Shown here: in pieces, positions 8,390 through 17,677 of the stretch | Position numbering within the stretch: position 1 is the first letter of the stretch | How the letters are laid out: every line of letters begins with the position of its first letter | Program-made: the position numbers and the translations under genes | Notes under the pieces: model-generated | Database searches by the model: none | Told to the model about the DNA's origin: nothing | Seen by the model: only the letters and a program-made list of their open reading frames with translations | Assembly (NCBI RefSeq): GCF_020873895.1 | Contig: NZ_JAHWGT010000002.1 | Location: 281,749-345,748, forward strand | From: Streptomyces sp. DH12 | GTDB lineage: Bacteria; Actinomycetota; Actinomycetes; Streptomycetales; Streptomycetaceae | Length of the DNA: 64,000 bases | Direction of reading: 5' to 3'

Positions 8390-9061
8390 ATGGGTGGCCA
8401 TCTGAAGCAACCCCACCTCATCACCGCGCAGGAGCGCCTGCGCGACCAGGTGGCCCACGCCCTGCGCGCCGCCCTCATCTCCGGTGAGCTCCAGCCGGGT
8501 CTCGTCTACTCGGCCCCGGCCCTCGCGGCGGACTTCGGCATCTCCGCCACCCCCGTGCGCGAGGCGATGCTCGACCTGGCCCGCGAGGGCCTGGTCGAGC
8601 CCGTCCGCAACAAGGGCTTCCGCGTCACCGAGGTCAGCGAGCACGACCTCGACCAGTACACCGAGCTGCGCGCGCTGATCGAGGTGCCGACCGTCGGCGC
8701 GGTGACGCGCTCCGCCGCCCCCGAGCAGCTGGAGGCGCTGCGTCCGGTCGCCGAGGAGATCGTGGCCTCCGCCCGCGACCACGACCTCATCGGCTACCTC
8801 GACGCCGACCGCCGCTTCCACCTCTCCCTGCTGGCGCTGCACGGCAACGACCGGCTGGTGGAGACCGTCGGCGAGCTGCGCAAGCGGGCCCGGCTGTACG
8901 GCCTGACCGCGCTGGACGAGCGAGGCATGCTCGTCGCCTCCGCCCGGGAGCACCTGGAGCTGCTCGACCTGATGCTCGCCGGGGACGCCCCGGCGGCGGA
9001 GGAGTGCATGGCCCGCCACCTCGGCCACGTGCGGTCCCTGTGGGCGGCCGAGGACCGCTGA
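8390..9061 (+). CDS. GntR-family regulator, FCD (FadR/VanR) subfamily
   Basis: A 223-residue DNA-binding repressor or activator. The N-terminal winged helix (about residues 13-78) includes ALAADFGISATPVREAMLDLAREGLV; the rest is an all-helical FCD effector domain with the acidic/His metal-ligand pattern (YLDADRRFHLSLLALHGNDRL, SAREHLELLDLMLAGDA and a late MARHLGHV). ATG 8390 has GGAGG eight bases upstream. It is the last gene of the hydroxyproline operon. I infer that it binds the palindrome at 3203-3229 and perhaps the related sequence before the collagenase, with hydroxyproline or a pathway intermediate as signal. Confidence 0.88.
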   Translation: MGGHLKQPHLITAQERLRDQVAHALRAALISGELQPGLVYSAPALAADFGISATPVREAMLDLAREGLVEPVRNKGFRVTEVSEHDLDQYTELRALIEVPTVGAVTRSAAPEQLEALRPVAEEIVASARDHDLIGYLDADRRFHLSLLALHGNDRLVETVGELRKRARLYGLTALDERGMLVASAREHLELLDLMLAGDAPAAEECMARHLGHVRSLWAAEDR

Positions 9062-9116
9062 CCCGCCCGGTTCCCGGACGGGCCGGCGGGGGGCCCGGCC
9101 CGGCGGTGACGGCCGC

Positions 9117-9280
9117 TAGGGGGCGTCTCGCCGATCATGCCGGGCTCCCGGCGTCCGGTGCCGCGCCCCGCCGCGTTGTCGTCGGTCGCCGATGCTGCGC
9201 ATCGGCTCCCTCCTCCGCCTTGCGATGCACGGCACCGGACGCCGCTCGCTGACCCGGCCTGATCGACGAGACACCCCCTA
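9117..9280. mobile_element. MITE-like inverted-repeat element (about 164 bp)
   Basis: The segment begins TAGGGGGCGTCTCG and ends CGAGACACCCCCTA. The outer 28 bases of each end match as inverted repeats at 25 of 28 positions, and further inside CGTCCGGTGCCG on the left meets CGGCACCGGACG on the right. The middle holds a small hairpin (CCGATG / CATCGG at 9190-9206) and a GGCGGAGGAGGGAG-like stretch read on the minus strand. TA at both outer edges suits the TA target duplication of IS630/Tc1-mariner-derived elements. No open reading frame is carried. The right edge supplies the TAG stop (9278-9280) of the neighbouring M56 gene. Calling it a mobile element is inference from structure. Confidence 0.6.
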
Positions 9281-10216
9281 ACCGTGGAGCGCGCCGATAC
9301 CCGGCAGGAACGTGACGAGCAGCGGCACCGCGGGGACGAGCGCGCCGGTGACCGTGAGCCGCAGCCGCTGCCAGGGGGTGAGCCTCGGTGCCGCGGCCAG
9401 CAGCCGGTCGACGCGCTGCCGCGCCGGCGACAGAGGGGCCGGGCAGGGCCCGAACACGCCGCGGTGCTCGTTCAGTTCGACCAGGGCCAGGGCGATGGCG
9501 AGCCGGCCGTGGCGGCGGGACGCGCTGTCGTCGGCGGCCAGTTCCACCAGCCGGTGCACCTCGTCGCGGAAGGTGGCGAAGACCCGTACGCCCGGGAAGC
9601 CGTTGGCGAGCGCCGCCGAGCAGTGCAGCAGCCAGTCGTGGCGGGCCCGGGCGTGGCCCCGCTCGTGGGCGAGGACGGCGTCCAGCCGGTCGCCGCCCAG
9701 CCGCCGCAGGGCGGCGGTGGTGACGAGCAGCCGGGGCCGGCCGCCGGGGAGCCACGCGGCGTGCGGACGCGGGTCCTCCAGCACGGTGAGCGGCGCTCCG
9801 CCCGCCTCCGCCTCGCCGGGCAGCAGCGGCGCGCGGTGCGTCAGCCCGGCCCGCAGGTGCCGGCGGCGGGCGCGGGCCCCGAGGACCTCCCGGGCGAGCA
9901 TGGCGGCCGTCCAGACGCCGCCGACGGCGAGCACCCCGGCCGTCGCGGCCGCCCACGCGTCACCGGCGCCCAGGCCGTACGCCGCCACCGCCGCGGGGGC
10001 GGGGGAGAAGAGGGGGCCGCGGACCGCGTGCCAGGCGGCCGCCGCGCTCAGCGCCATCGACAGGGCGCAGCACAGCAGCACCGCCCCCACCACGCACTGC
10101 CACACCCACAGCGCGACGACGGGTTCGCGGTCCAGCCACCGGGCGCGGGCGAGCGCGCGGGGCCCGGCGGCGGCGATCAGCACGCCGAGCGCGAGCAGGG
10201 CGACGGCGACGGTCAT
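9278..10216 (-). CDS. M56-family (BlaR1/MecR1-like) membrane metalloprotease
   Basis: A 312-residue integral membrane protease. Hydrophobic helices occupy roughly residues 1-18, 33-60, 75-105 and the C-terminal end. The zinc motif HERGH (H184-H188) lies in a long soluble loop and is followed by VELAADDSASR with the third ligand. It resembles the protease half of beta-lactam sensors without a penicillin-binding sensor domain. In Streptomyces such genes usually sit beside a BlaI-type repressor; none is adjacent here. It starts three bases after the VOC gene stop, so it is the last gene of the minus-strand phenazine arm or merely co-oriented with it. Its TAG stop coincides with the edge of the MITE-like element. 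Confidence 0.8.
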   Translation of the reverse strand: MTVAVALLALGVLIAAAGPRALARARWLDREPVVALWVWQCVVGAVLLCCALSMALSAAAAWHAVRGPLFSPAPAAVAAYGLGAGDAWAAATAGVLAVGGVWTAAMLAREVLGARARRRHLRAGLTHRAPLLPGEAEAGGAPLTVLEDPRPHAAWLPGGRPRLLVTTAALRRLGGDRLDAVLAHERGHARARHDWLLHCSAALANGFPGVRVFATFRDEVHRLVELAADDSASRRHGRLAIALALVELNEHRGVFGPCPAPLSPARQRVDRLLAAAPRLTPWQRLRLTVTGALVPAVPLLVTFLPGIGALHG

Positions 10217-10219
10217 GGT

Positions 10220-10615
10220 TCAGCGGCCCCGTTCCGTCAGCCCGTACAGGTGTCCGTCGGTGCCGACGAGCTGCGCCCACCGGCTGCCCGCCCGCCAGGG
10301 CGCCTCCTGCGGCTCCACCAGGAACCGCACGCCGCGGGCGCGGAGTTCGGCGTGGGTCGCGTCGAGGTCTTCGCAGTCGAACCAGCCGTGCGCCATCCGC
10401 CCCGCCCGTTCGTGCAGCGCCTCCAGCAGGGCCGGCTCGACGGCGGCGAGCGCCACGCACGTGTGCGCGTGCGGCGGCCGGACCTCGACCCAGCGCCGGC
10501 CGTCGCCGTACGGGACGTCCGCGGCGAGCTCGAAGCCGAGCGTCCCCGTGAGGAAGTCCCGGGTCCGCTCCACGTCGGTGACGTAGAGCACGGACAGGCG
10601 CGGGTTGGTGATCAA
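10220..10615 (-). CDS. VOC (glyoxalase/bleomycin-resistance fold) protein, possible phenazine-binding resistance protein
   Basis: A 131-residue protein with the two beta-alpha-beta-beta-beta modules of the VOC fold: LSVLYVTDVERTRDFLTGTLGFEL at the start and a second module around ARMAHGWFDCEDLDATHAELRARGV. TTG 10615 is chosen because GAGGAAA lies about ten bases upstream and because the fold begins only eight residues later; no ATG or GTG fits. The gene is 32 bp after the FAD enzyme and 3 bp before the M56 gene. EhpR, which protects Pantoea from its own phenazine antibiotic by binding it, is a VOC protein of similar size, so self-resistance is a reasonable inference here. A metal-dependent VOC enzyme is the alternative. 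Confidence 0.72.
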   Translation of the reverse strand: MITNPRLSVLYVTDVERTRDFLTGTLGFELAADVPYGDGRRWVEVRPPHAHTCVALAAVEPALLEALHERAGRMAHGWFDCEDLDATHAELRARGVRFLVEPQEAPWRAGSRWAQLVGTDGHLYGLTERGR

Positions 10616-10647
10616 TGCGGGCCCTTTCCTCGGCGCCGGCGCCTGAC

Positions 10648-12174
10648 TCAGCGGCCGGACAGGTGCGTGGGGGAGGAGCCGGGGACCCGGCTCCGCGGTG
10701 CGTCGGCGGTGGACGCGCCGACCGAGGGCGCGGCGGCCAGCGGGGGCCGCCGCCGTCGCACCCCCCGTCCGTGCGTGGTGCTGGGCGCGTCGAACGCCGC
10801 GGGACGCCCGCCCCGCAGCGCCGCCGCGACGACCCGCGGGCGCAGGCACGCCGCCGGGGTGGCGCTCAGGTGGGCCACTTCGAGGGTGGCGGTGGCGGCG
10901 GCCGGGCTGACGGAGGCGGCCAGGGCCACCCGGTCGAGGTAGCGCCGGGCGAGCCGCGCGGCCGGGCCCGGCGGGTCGACGTCGGCGACCGCGCAGGGGA
11001 ACGCGAGGTCCGCGGCGGTCGCCGTCCGCCAGGCCCCGTCCACCTGCCGGGCCAGCGCGTGACGGAGCCGGTAGGCGACGCCGACCGTGCTGCCGTGGCT
11101 GCGCAGCATGGCGTCGAGGAGGACGGCGCACTGCGCGGCGACGGTCAACCCGTGCCCGTGGACGGGGTGGAACACCGCGAGCGCGTCGCCCATGACGAGG
11201 AACTGGTCGGGCAGGCGGCGGGTCCACTCGTAGCGCCGCCACCGGTTCTCGGTGCGGTTCGAGCGGTAGACCGGCCCGAGGGGCGTGGCGCTCTCCACGA
11301 CCTCCCGCAGCAGCGGGTGGCGCAGCCGGCCGAGGGCGAGCAGGAGGTCGGCGTGCCCGGCCGGGGCGTGGGCCGACCCGTTCTCCGCGTACGAGACCAT
11401 CCACTTCCCCCGGGCCAGCGGGGTGAGCGCCCCGTGCCGCGGGTTGTCCGGTGTGGCGGTGAGCAGCAGGCCCTTCCAGTCGACGACGTGGCCGACGGGC
11501 GGGGCGTAGACGGCGGTGGAGTAGCTCGCGCCCGCGTCGACGACGGACTCCCGGGGCGGTTCGTACCCCAGCTCGCGCAGCCACTGGGGCGCGGCGGAGG
11601 CGTAGCCGGAGGCGTCCACCACGAACTCGGCGCGCAGCAGCCGCGGTACGCCGGTGGGGCCGGTGTCGTCGCCGGCCCGGCGCAGGACCACGCCGGTGAC
11701 GGTGTCGTTGCGGCCGCCCTCCAGGCCGACCACCTCGTGCTGCTGGAGGAAGCGGACCTTCCGGTCGGCGTGCAGCCGGTTGCGGACCACCGTGTCGAGG
11801 ACGTCGCGGGAGCCGGCCAGGACGGCCAGGCCGCTGTCGAAGCGGGGCAGCCAGCCGCCCGGCCCGTACAGCAGGACGTCCCTCGGGACGTGGACGAGGC
11901 TCATGCCCGCGGCGAGGAGCTCCCCGGTGACGCCGGGGAAGAGCTGTTCCAGGGCGCGCAGCCCGGTGCCGGTCAGGGTGTGGGTGTGGCGGGACTGGGA
12001 CACGCCGGGGCGCCACCTGGGGCCGCGCGGCAGCCGGTCGCGTTCGATGACCGTGACGCGGTCCATGTGGTCCACGAGCGCCCGCGCCGCGGTCAGTCCG
12101 GCGAAACCGGACCCGATCACGACGGCGTGGCCGTCACCGGTGTCGGGGCCGCGCGAAGTGGGGTCGAGGCTCAT
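10648..12174 (-). CDS. FAD-dependent monooxygenase/oxidoreductase of the phenazine minus arm
   Basis: A 508-residue flavoprotein. The GxGxxG fold HAVVIGSGFAGLTAARALVDH starts near residue 20, followed by a glutamate-terminated second strand (VTVIERDRLP). A later GDALAVFHPVHGHGLTVAAQ matches the FAD ribityl-binding segment of group A hydroxylases and epoxidases. The last 60 residues are basic, low in predicted structure and unlike the rest. GGAGG precedes ATG 12174. It follows the orphan qcrB and precedes the VOC gene. I infer a tailoring hydroxylase or oxidase acting on the phenazine core or side chain; the substrate cannot be read from sequence. Confidence 0.72.
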   Translation of the reverse strand: MSLDPTSRGPDTGDGHAVVIGSGFAGLTAARALVDHMDRVTVIERDRLPRGPRWRPGVSQSRHTHTLTGTGLRALEQLFPGVTGELLAAGMSLVHVPRDVLLYGPGGWLPRFDSGLAVLAGSRDVLDTVVRNRLHADRKVRFLQQHEVVGLEGGRNDTVTGVVLRRAGDDTGPTGVPRLLRAEFVVDASGYASAAPQWLRELGYEPPRESVVDAGASYSTAVYAPPVGHVVDWKGLLLTATPDNPRHGALTPLARGKWMVSYAENGSAHAPAGHADLLLALGRLRHPLLREVVESATPLGPVYRSNRTENRWRRYEWTRRLPDQFLVMGDALAVFHPVHGHGLTVAAQCAVLLDAMLRSHGSTVGVAYRLRHALARQVDGAWRTATAADLAFPCAVADVDPPGPAARLARRYLDRVALAASVSPAAATATLEVAHLSATPAACLRPRVVAAALRGGRPAAFDAPSTTHGRGVRRRRPPLAAAPSVGASTADAPRSRVPGSSPTHLSGR

Positions 12175-12304
12175 GTGCTGGCCCTCCTGGGTGCGTGGGA
12201 AGCATCGGGGCTCCGCTCGCGGAAGTGGTCCGGCGCCCGCGCGGGGCGCCGGCGCCGGCCGGCGGCAGCGGTCGCGGCCCCGCCGGGCCGGCGGCACGTC
12301 AGGC

Positions 12305-12329
12305 GTCCCGCCGGTCCGGTCGGCGGGAC
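12305..12329 (-). terminator. Hairpin downstream of qcrB
   Basis: GTCCCGCCG and CGGCGGGAC pair perfectly over a 7-base loop, 28 bp past the qcrB stop codon. No T-run follows, as is common in Streptomyces. It may end or attenuate transcription between qcrB and the FAD enzyme gene. Confidence 0.5.
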
Positions 12330-12356
12330 GGGTCCGGACCGGCGGGAGGGGTGACG

Positions 12357-13991
12357 CTAGTGGTGGCCGTGGCCGCTGGTGAGTTCCCGGTACTCCTCCG
12401 CGGTCACCTTCGGGATCTGGTTGCCCTCGCCGAAGTAGCCCTTGGAGAGCCTGGCCCGCAGCTTCTCCTTGCGGGTGGGCTTGCGCTCCACGCCGTTCTC
12501 GTCGACCGCCGGGGCGAGCGCCGCGACCGTGTACTGCTCGTGCGCGGTGAGCCGGTGCAGCTGGGCCTGGCTGAGCGCCTCGTGGACCTCGACGAACTCG
12601 CCGTGCGGCAGCCGCTTGATGATGCCCGTCTCCCGGCCGTGCAGCACCTTGTCGCGGTCGCGGCGCTGGAGGCCCAGGCAGATCCGTTTCGTGACGATGA
12701 AGACCAGGGGCGGCACCACGAAGAAGCCGATCCGCACGAACCAGGTGATCGCGTTGATGGAGAGGTGGAAGTACGTGGCGACGATGTCGTTGCCGCCGCC
12801 GATCATCAGCACGAAGTACCAGCTGATCCAGGCCGCGCCGAACGCCGTCCGCGTCGGGACGTTGCGGGGCCGGTCCAGGAGGTGGTGTTCGCGCTTGTCG
12901 CCGGTGAGCCACGACTCGAAGAACGGGTACACCGCGAGGACGCCCGGCACGATCACGAGCAGCAGCATCGGGACGAGCACGCCGAAGTTGAGGGTGTGCC
13001 CGGTCGGCAGCACCCACTCCCAGGCGGGCATGGCCCGGACCGCTCCCTCGGTGAAGCCCATGTACCAGTCGGGTTGCGCGCCGGTGGAGACGTGGTCCGG
13101 CCGGTAGGGGCCCACCGCCCACACGGGGTTGATGGTGAACGCGCCGGCGATGACCGCGATGACGCCGAAGACCAGGAAGAAGAAGCCGCCGGCCTTCGCC
13201 ATGTACACCGGCATGAACGGCATGCCCACGACGTTGTTGTTGGTGCGCCCCGCCCCCGCGTACTGGGTGTGCTTGTGGTGGAAGACGAGGATCAGGTGGG
13301 CGACCACGAGGGCGAGCATGATGCCCGGCAGCAGCAGGATGTGGATGGCGTAGAAGCGGGGGATGATGTCGGTCCCCGGGAACTCCCCGCCGAAGACGAA
13401 CATCTGGAGGTACGTCCCGACCACCGGCACGGCGAGGATCGCGCCCTCGACGAACCGCACGCCGGTGCCGGAGAGCAGGTCGTCGGGGAGCGAGTAGCCG
13501 GTGAACCCGGTGAACATGCCCAGGATGAACAGCAGGAAGCCGAAGAGCCAGTTGACCTCGCGCGGCTTGCGGAACGCGCCGGTGAAGAAGACGCGCATCA
13601 TGTGCACGAACATGCCGGCCAGGAAGATCAGGGCCGCCCAGTGGTGGATCTGCCGGATCAGCAGACCGCCGCGGACGTCGAAGCTGATGTCCAGGGTCGA
13701 GGCGTACGCCTCGGTCATCCGCACGCCCTGCATCGGCACGTACGAGCCGTGGTAGACGACCTCGTTCATGCTCGGGTGGAAGAAGAGCGTCAGGTAGACG
13801 CCCGTCAGGATGATGATGATGAAGCTGTAGAGGCAGACCTCGCCCAGCATGAAGGACCAGTGGTCCGGGAAGATCTTGCGCATGTTGGTCTTGGCCAGGG
13901 AGTAGATCCCGAGCCGGCCGTCCGCCCAGTCGGCGACCCGCTCACCGGCGGGCGCCTTCCCCCGGCGGGGTTGTTCCGTGGTGGTACTCAT
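12357..13991 (-). CDS. qcrB: Orphan cytochrome bc1 complex cytochrome b subunit (QcrB paralogue)
   Basis: A full-length 544-residue actinobacterial cytochrome b: N-terminal helix bundle with IRQIHHWAALIFLAGMFVHMMR and the matching HILLLPGIMLALVVAHLILV helix, whose histidines hold the two haems, a QPDWYMGF quinol-site motif, and the long soluble C-terminal tail typical of Actinobacteria. QcrC and QcrA are not encoded nearby, so this is not the main qcrCAB operon but a second copy. It sits between two flavin enzymes of the phenazine locus, 73 bp after the PhzS-like gene. Phenazines exchange electrons with the quinone pool and related compounds attack complex III, so a resistant or re-tuned QcrB could be self-protection. 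That role is inference; the family call is firm. Confidence 0.93.
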   Translation of the reverse strand: MSTTTEQPRRGKAPAGERVADWADGRLGIYSLAKTNMRKIFPDHWSFMLGEVCLYSFIIIILTGVYLTLFFHPSMNEVVYHGSYVPMQGVRMTEAYASTLDISFDVRGGLLIRQIHHWAALIFLAGMFVHMMRVFFTGAFRKPREVNWLFGFLLFILGMFTGFTGYSLPDDLLSGTGVRFVEGAILAVPVVGTYLQMFVFGGEFPGTDIIPRFYAIHILLLPGIMLALVVAHLILVFHHKHTQYAGAGRTNNNVVGMPFMPVYMAKAGGFFFLVFGVIAVIAGAFTINPVWAVGPYRPDHVSTGAQPDWYMGFTEGAVRAMPAWEWVLPTGHTLNFGVLVPMLLLVIVPGVLAVYPFFESWLTGDKREHHLLDRPRNVPTRTAFGAAWISWYFVLMIGGGNDIVATYFHLSINAITWFVRIGFFVVPPLVFIVTKRICLGLQRRDRDKVLHGRETGIIKRLPHGEFVEVHEALSQAQLHRLTAHEQYTVAALAPAVDENGVERKPTRKEKLRARLSKGYFGEGNQIPKVTAEEYRELTSGHGHH

Positions 13992-14064
13992 CCGCGCTCC
14001 CAGAAGGTTGTCGACACCGGTCCGCGGCGGGCACCGCGGGGCCGGCAGGGCCGAAGTACCCGGG

Positions 14065-15405
<1,341 letters not shown>

Positions 15406-15610
15406 GTCCCGTGGCCCTGTGCCCTGGTGAGCCCGGAGTGCCGGAAGAAGGGAAGAAGGAGGTCGTGGTGCGGGCGTGACGGGTGATCCAGGCTAGCAGC
15501 GGGGACACACTCGGCGAGGGCGTGCAGAACGCGTAACTCTGCACACCAACAAGGGTGTTGCATGTCACGCGGGACCGCAGGACAGTGTCCGGGGCGGCGC
15601 CGGGCGGTGG

Positions 15611-15961
15611 TCACGGCGCGGTCCGTTCCCGCCCCGGCGCGCCCGCGCCGGGCTCGCCCGGCAGCAGTGCGGGGCGGACGGGCGGAAGCGGCGCGGTCAC
15701 CCGGTCGAGCCCCGGCGGGGTCTCCCGGCCGGCGTTGGCCACCACCACCGCGACGTACGGCAGGACCACGCTCAACACCAGTGCCACCACGGCGACATGC
15801 CGCTCCGTGTTCCACAGGGCGGCCGCCACGACGACGGAGACCGTGCGCAGTGACATCGAGATCACGTAACGGCGTTGCCTGCCGCGTACGTCCTCCGCGA
15901 GGCCCTGGCGGGCCTGCGTGATCCGAAACACCTCTTGCTGCTTGCCGTTCCGCTTCCGCAA
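15611..15961 (-). CDS. DUF3099 membrane protein
   Basis: A protein of about 116 residues found throughout Streptomyces, function unknown. The recognisable core is EVFRITQARQGLAEDVRGRQRRYVISMS, followed by two membrane helices (RTVSVVVAAALWN and AVVALVLSVVLPYVAVVVANAG). The C-terminal tail is Pro/Gly-rich. TTG 15961 is favoured because GGGGAG lies eight bases before it; GTG 16021 would add 20 residues of poor character. It probably belongs to the conserved chromosome rather than to the phenazine pathway, although it lies between the two arms. Confidence 0.78.
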   Translation of the reverse strand: MRKRNGKQQEVFRITQARQGLAEDVRGRQRRYVISMSLRTVSVVVAAALWNTERHVAVVALVLSVVLPYVAVVVANAGRETPPGLDRVTAPLPPVRPALLPGEPGAGAPGRERTAP

Positions 15962-16087
15962 CGCGGTCTCCCCCGCCCCCAGTCGTGCGCCGGGGCCGAT
16001 TCCCCCGGACCGGATCTCCACGCCACGCTACGCCCGCGGGTCCTCGTGTTCGAGGGTCGGCGGGGGGCGTGCAAGTGAGGAAAGTGC

Positions 16088-16735
16088 TCAGTTGCACACC
16101 TCCGGCGCCACGCGGCGGAACGCCGTCTCCACGATCCCGGCGAGGTCGTCGGCGCGGATGCCCCAGACGGCCTGGCTGACGGCGCCCCAGGCCCGGCAGC
16201 TGCGCAGCGCGTACTCGCGGATCTGCGGCGCGTCCTCGCGCCGCACCGCTTCGACGTCCCGGCCCTGGAGGTGCTGGCCCAGCCCGAGGAGCGTCAGGTC
16301 CCAGCCCGCGCCGTTCGCGACCGCGCCGGCCGGTCCGCGGGTGCGCAGCAGTTCGTCGGCGACGTCGGCGCGCGAGGCGTGCCGCAGCTCCAGCAGCGTG
16401 CCGCCCGCCGGGTCCTCGGTGAGCCGCACCGCGACCTCCGTGACGGCCCCCTGCCCGTACTCCCACGTCGCCCTCAGGAGCCGCGGCCGGTCGCAGTGCA
16501 GCACCCGGCCCCGGGTGTGCCCGGCGACCTGGAAGACACCGCCGACCCGGAGGTCCCCGCTGACCGGGGCGAGCCAGCGGCGGATCCTGGCCGGATCCGT
16601 ACACGCGCTCCACACCTCGTCGACCGGGGCGTCGTAGCTCCTGCGGAGGACCAGCGAGCGCCCCTCGCCCGCTCCCACCGGACCGTCGCTGATCTCCCGG
16701 TGGGCGGCGTTGATCTGGTCGAGGATTCCGCTCAC
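16088..16735 (-). CDS. SRPBCC/AHSA1-domain protein paired with an ArsR regulator
   Basis: A 215-residue START-like ligand-binding protein. The AHSA1 signature appears as LVLRRSYDAPVDEVWSACTDPARIRRWL followed by LRVGGVFQVAG and TWEYGQGAVTEVAVRL, and a C-terminal helical extension ends in the Cys at APEVCN. The GTG start overlaps the stop of the ArsR gene (GTGA), so the two are translated together. ArsR-SRPBCC pairs are common in Actinobacteria and are mostly uncharacterised; they are thought to sense or bind small hydrophobic molecules. Position between the phenazine arms makes a role in handling the product possible but unproven. Confidence 0.82.
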   Translation of the reverse strand: MSGILDQINAAHREISDGPVGAGEGRSLVLRRSYDAPVDEVWSACTDPARIRRWLAPVSGDLRVGGVFQVAGHTRGRVLHCDRPRLLRATWEYGQGAVTEVAVRLTEDPAGGTLLELRHASRADVADELLRTRGPAGAVANGAGWDLTLLGLGQHLQGRDVEAVRREDAPQIREYALRSCRAWGAVSQAVWGIRADDLAGIVETAFRRVAPEVCN

Positions 16736-17118
16736 AGCTCTTTCCCGTCGTCCGTCCGCGGCCCGCCACCCGGCGCCGCGGCTCCGTCCCCGTCGAGGCC
16801 CTCGCGCCGGCCCCGGACGAGTTCGGTACCGAGCGCGTCGAGGCGCTGCTCCCAGAACCGGCGGAAGTGGCCGAGCCAGTCGTCGATCTCCCGCAGGCGG
16901 TCGGGGGACACGGCGTAACGGCGGCGCGTCCCCTCGGGGTTGACGGTGGCGAAGCCGGTCTCCCGCAGGACCCGCAGGTGGTGGGAGACGGCGGGCTGGG
17001 AGATGCCGAACTCCCCGCGGATGGCCGTGCCGAGCTCGCCGGCCGACTGCTCGTCCCAGGCCAGCAGCTCCAGGATGCGCCGTCGCACCGGGTCGGCGAG
17101 GACCTCGAAGGCGTGCAC
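16732..17118 (-). CDS. ArsR-family winged-helix regulator
   Basis: A 128-residue repressor. FEVLADPVRRRILELLAWDEQSAGEL and ISQPAVSHHLRVLRETGF are the classic ArsR helices, with a basic wing TRRRYAVSPDRLREIDDWLGHFRRFWEQRL. It has no metal-binding Cys pair, so it is of the metabolite-sensing type that partners SRPBCC proteins. GTG 17118 is taken as a leaderless start: TATATT (17127-17132, minus strand) ends eight bases before it, and an imperfect dyad (ATATAGGC / ACTTATGT, 17129-17147) overlaps the promoter, fitting autorepression. Confidence 0.85.
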   Translation of the reverse strand: MHAFEVLADPVRRRILELLAWDEQSAGELGTAIRGEFGISQPAVSHHLRVLRETGFATVNPEGTRRRYAVSPDRLREIDDWLGHFRRFWEQRLDALGTELVRGRREGLDGDGAAAPGGGPRTDDGKEL

Positions 17119-17677
17119 GGCCCCAAAATATAGGCGGGCACTTATGTAAGAGAAGGTTGAATCAAGACACGTCCCGACCACCGGGGCGGACCCCGGCGGA
17201 TCGGGCCTCGGGCCGACCGCCCCGGCCGGCGCCCCGGCGTTCCCGGGCCGCCCCGACGGCCCGACGGCCCGGCGAGCGGGAACGTCCGGGCCGCCCGGGA
17301 ACGTCCGGTGATCGACGGGTTCACCGCCGGTCCCCCGGCCTCCCCACCAGCGCGGGCCGGTCGACCGGACGGGAGGAGGAGGGATTGTGACCGCGAAGGT
17401 CCTTGACTAGCGTTCTCGCGTGAAGTCAACGACGTGACCGACGAGTTCGACGAGACCGACGAGCCCACGGGGGGGCGACGCGTGCCGACCGTCGGTCGAC
17501 GCACGCGGCTTCGGCGACGGTTCACCACCCGGTACACCCGCCGGCAGGAGCGGGGTCCGGGCGCCTTGCCGCCGGCGACGCGCGCACACCTCCGTGGAAC
17601 AGAGCGCCCCACCGTCCGAGCCGCTCAGGCCAAGCCTGGGCGCGCAGTCGAGGGACCCACCGAGGAAGTTGCCGCCC
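17119..17677. other. Gene-free space between arsR and the StrR-type activator, with a plus-strand promoter
   Basis: Besides the arsR promoter, a well-spaced promoter is visible at 17385-17413: TTGTGA, a 17-bp gap, then TAGCGT. It would drive the StrR-type gene with a leader of about 260 bases. The stretch 17157-17380 is GC-rich and shows no convincing gene. A frame opening at GTG 17434 runs over the downstream gene but has no family resemblance and I do not call it. Confidence 0.55.
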
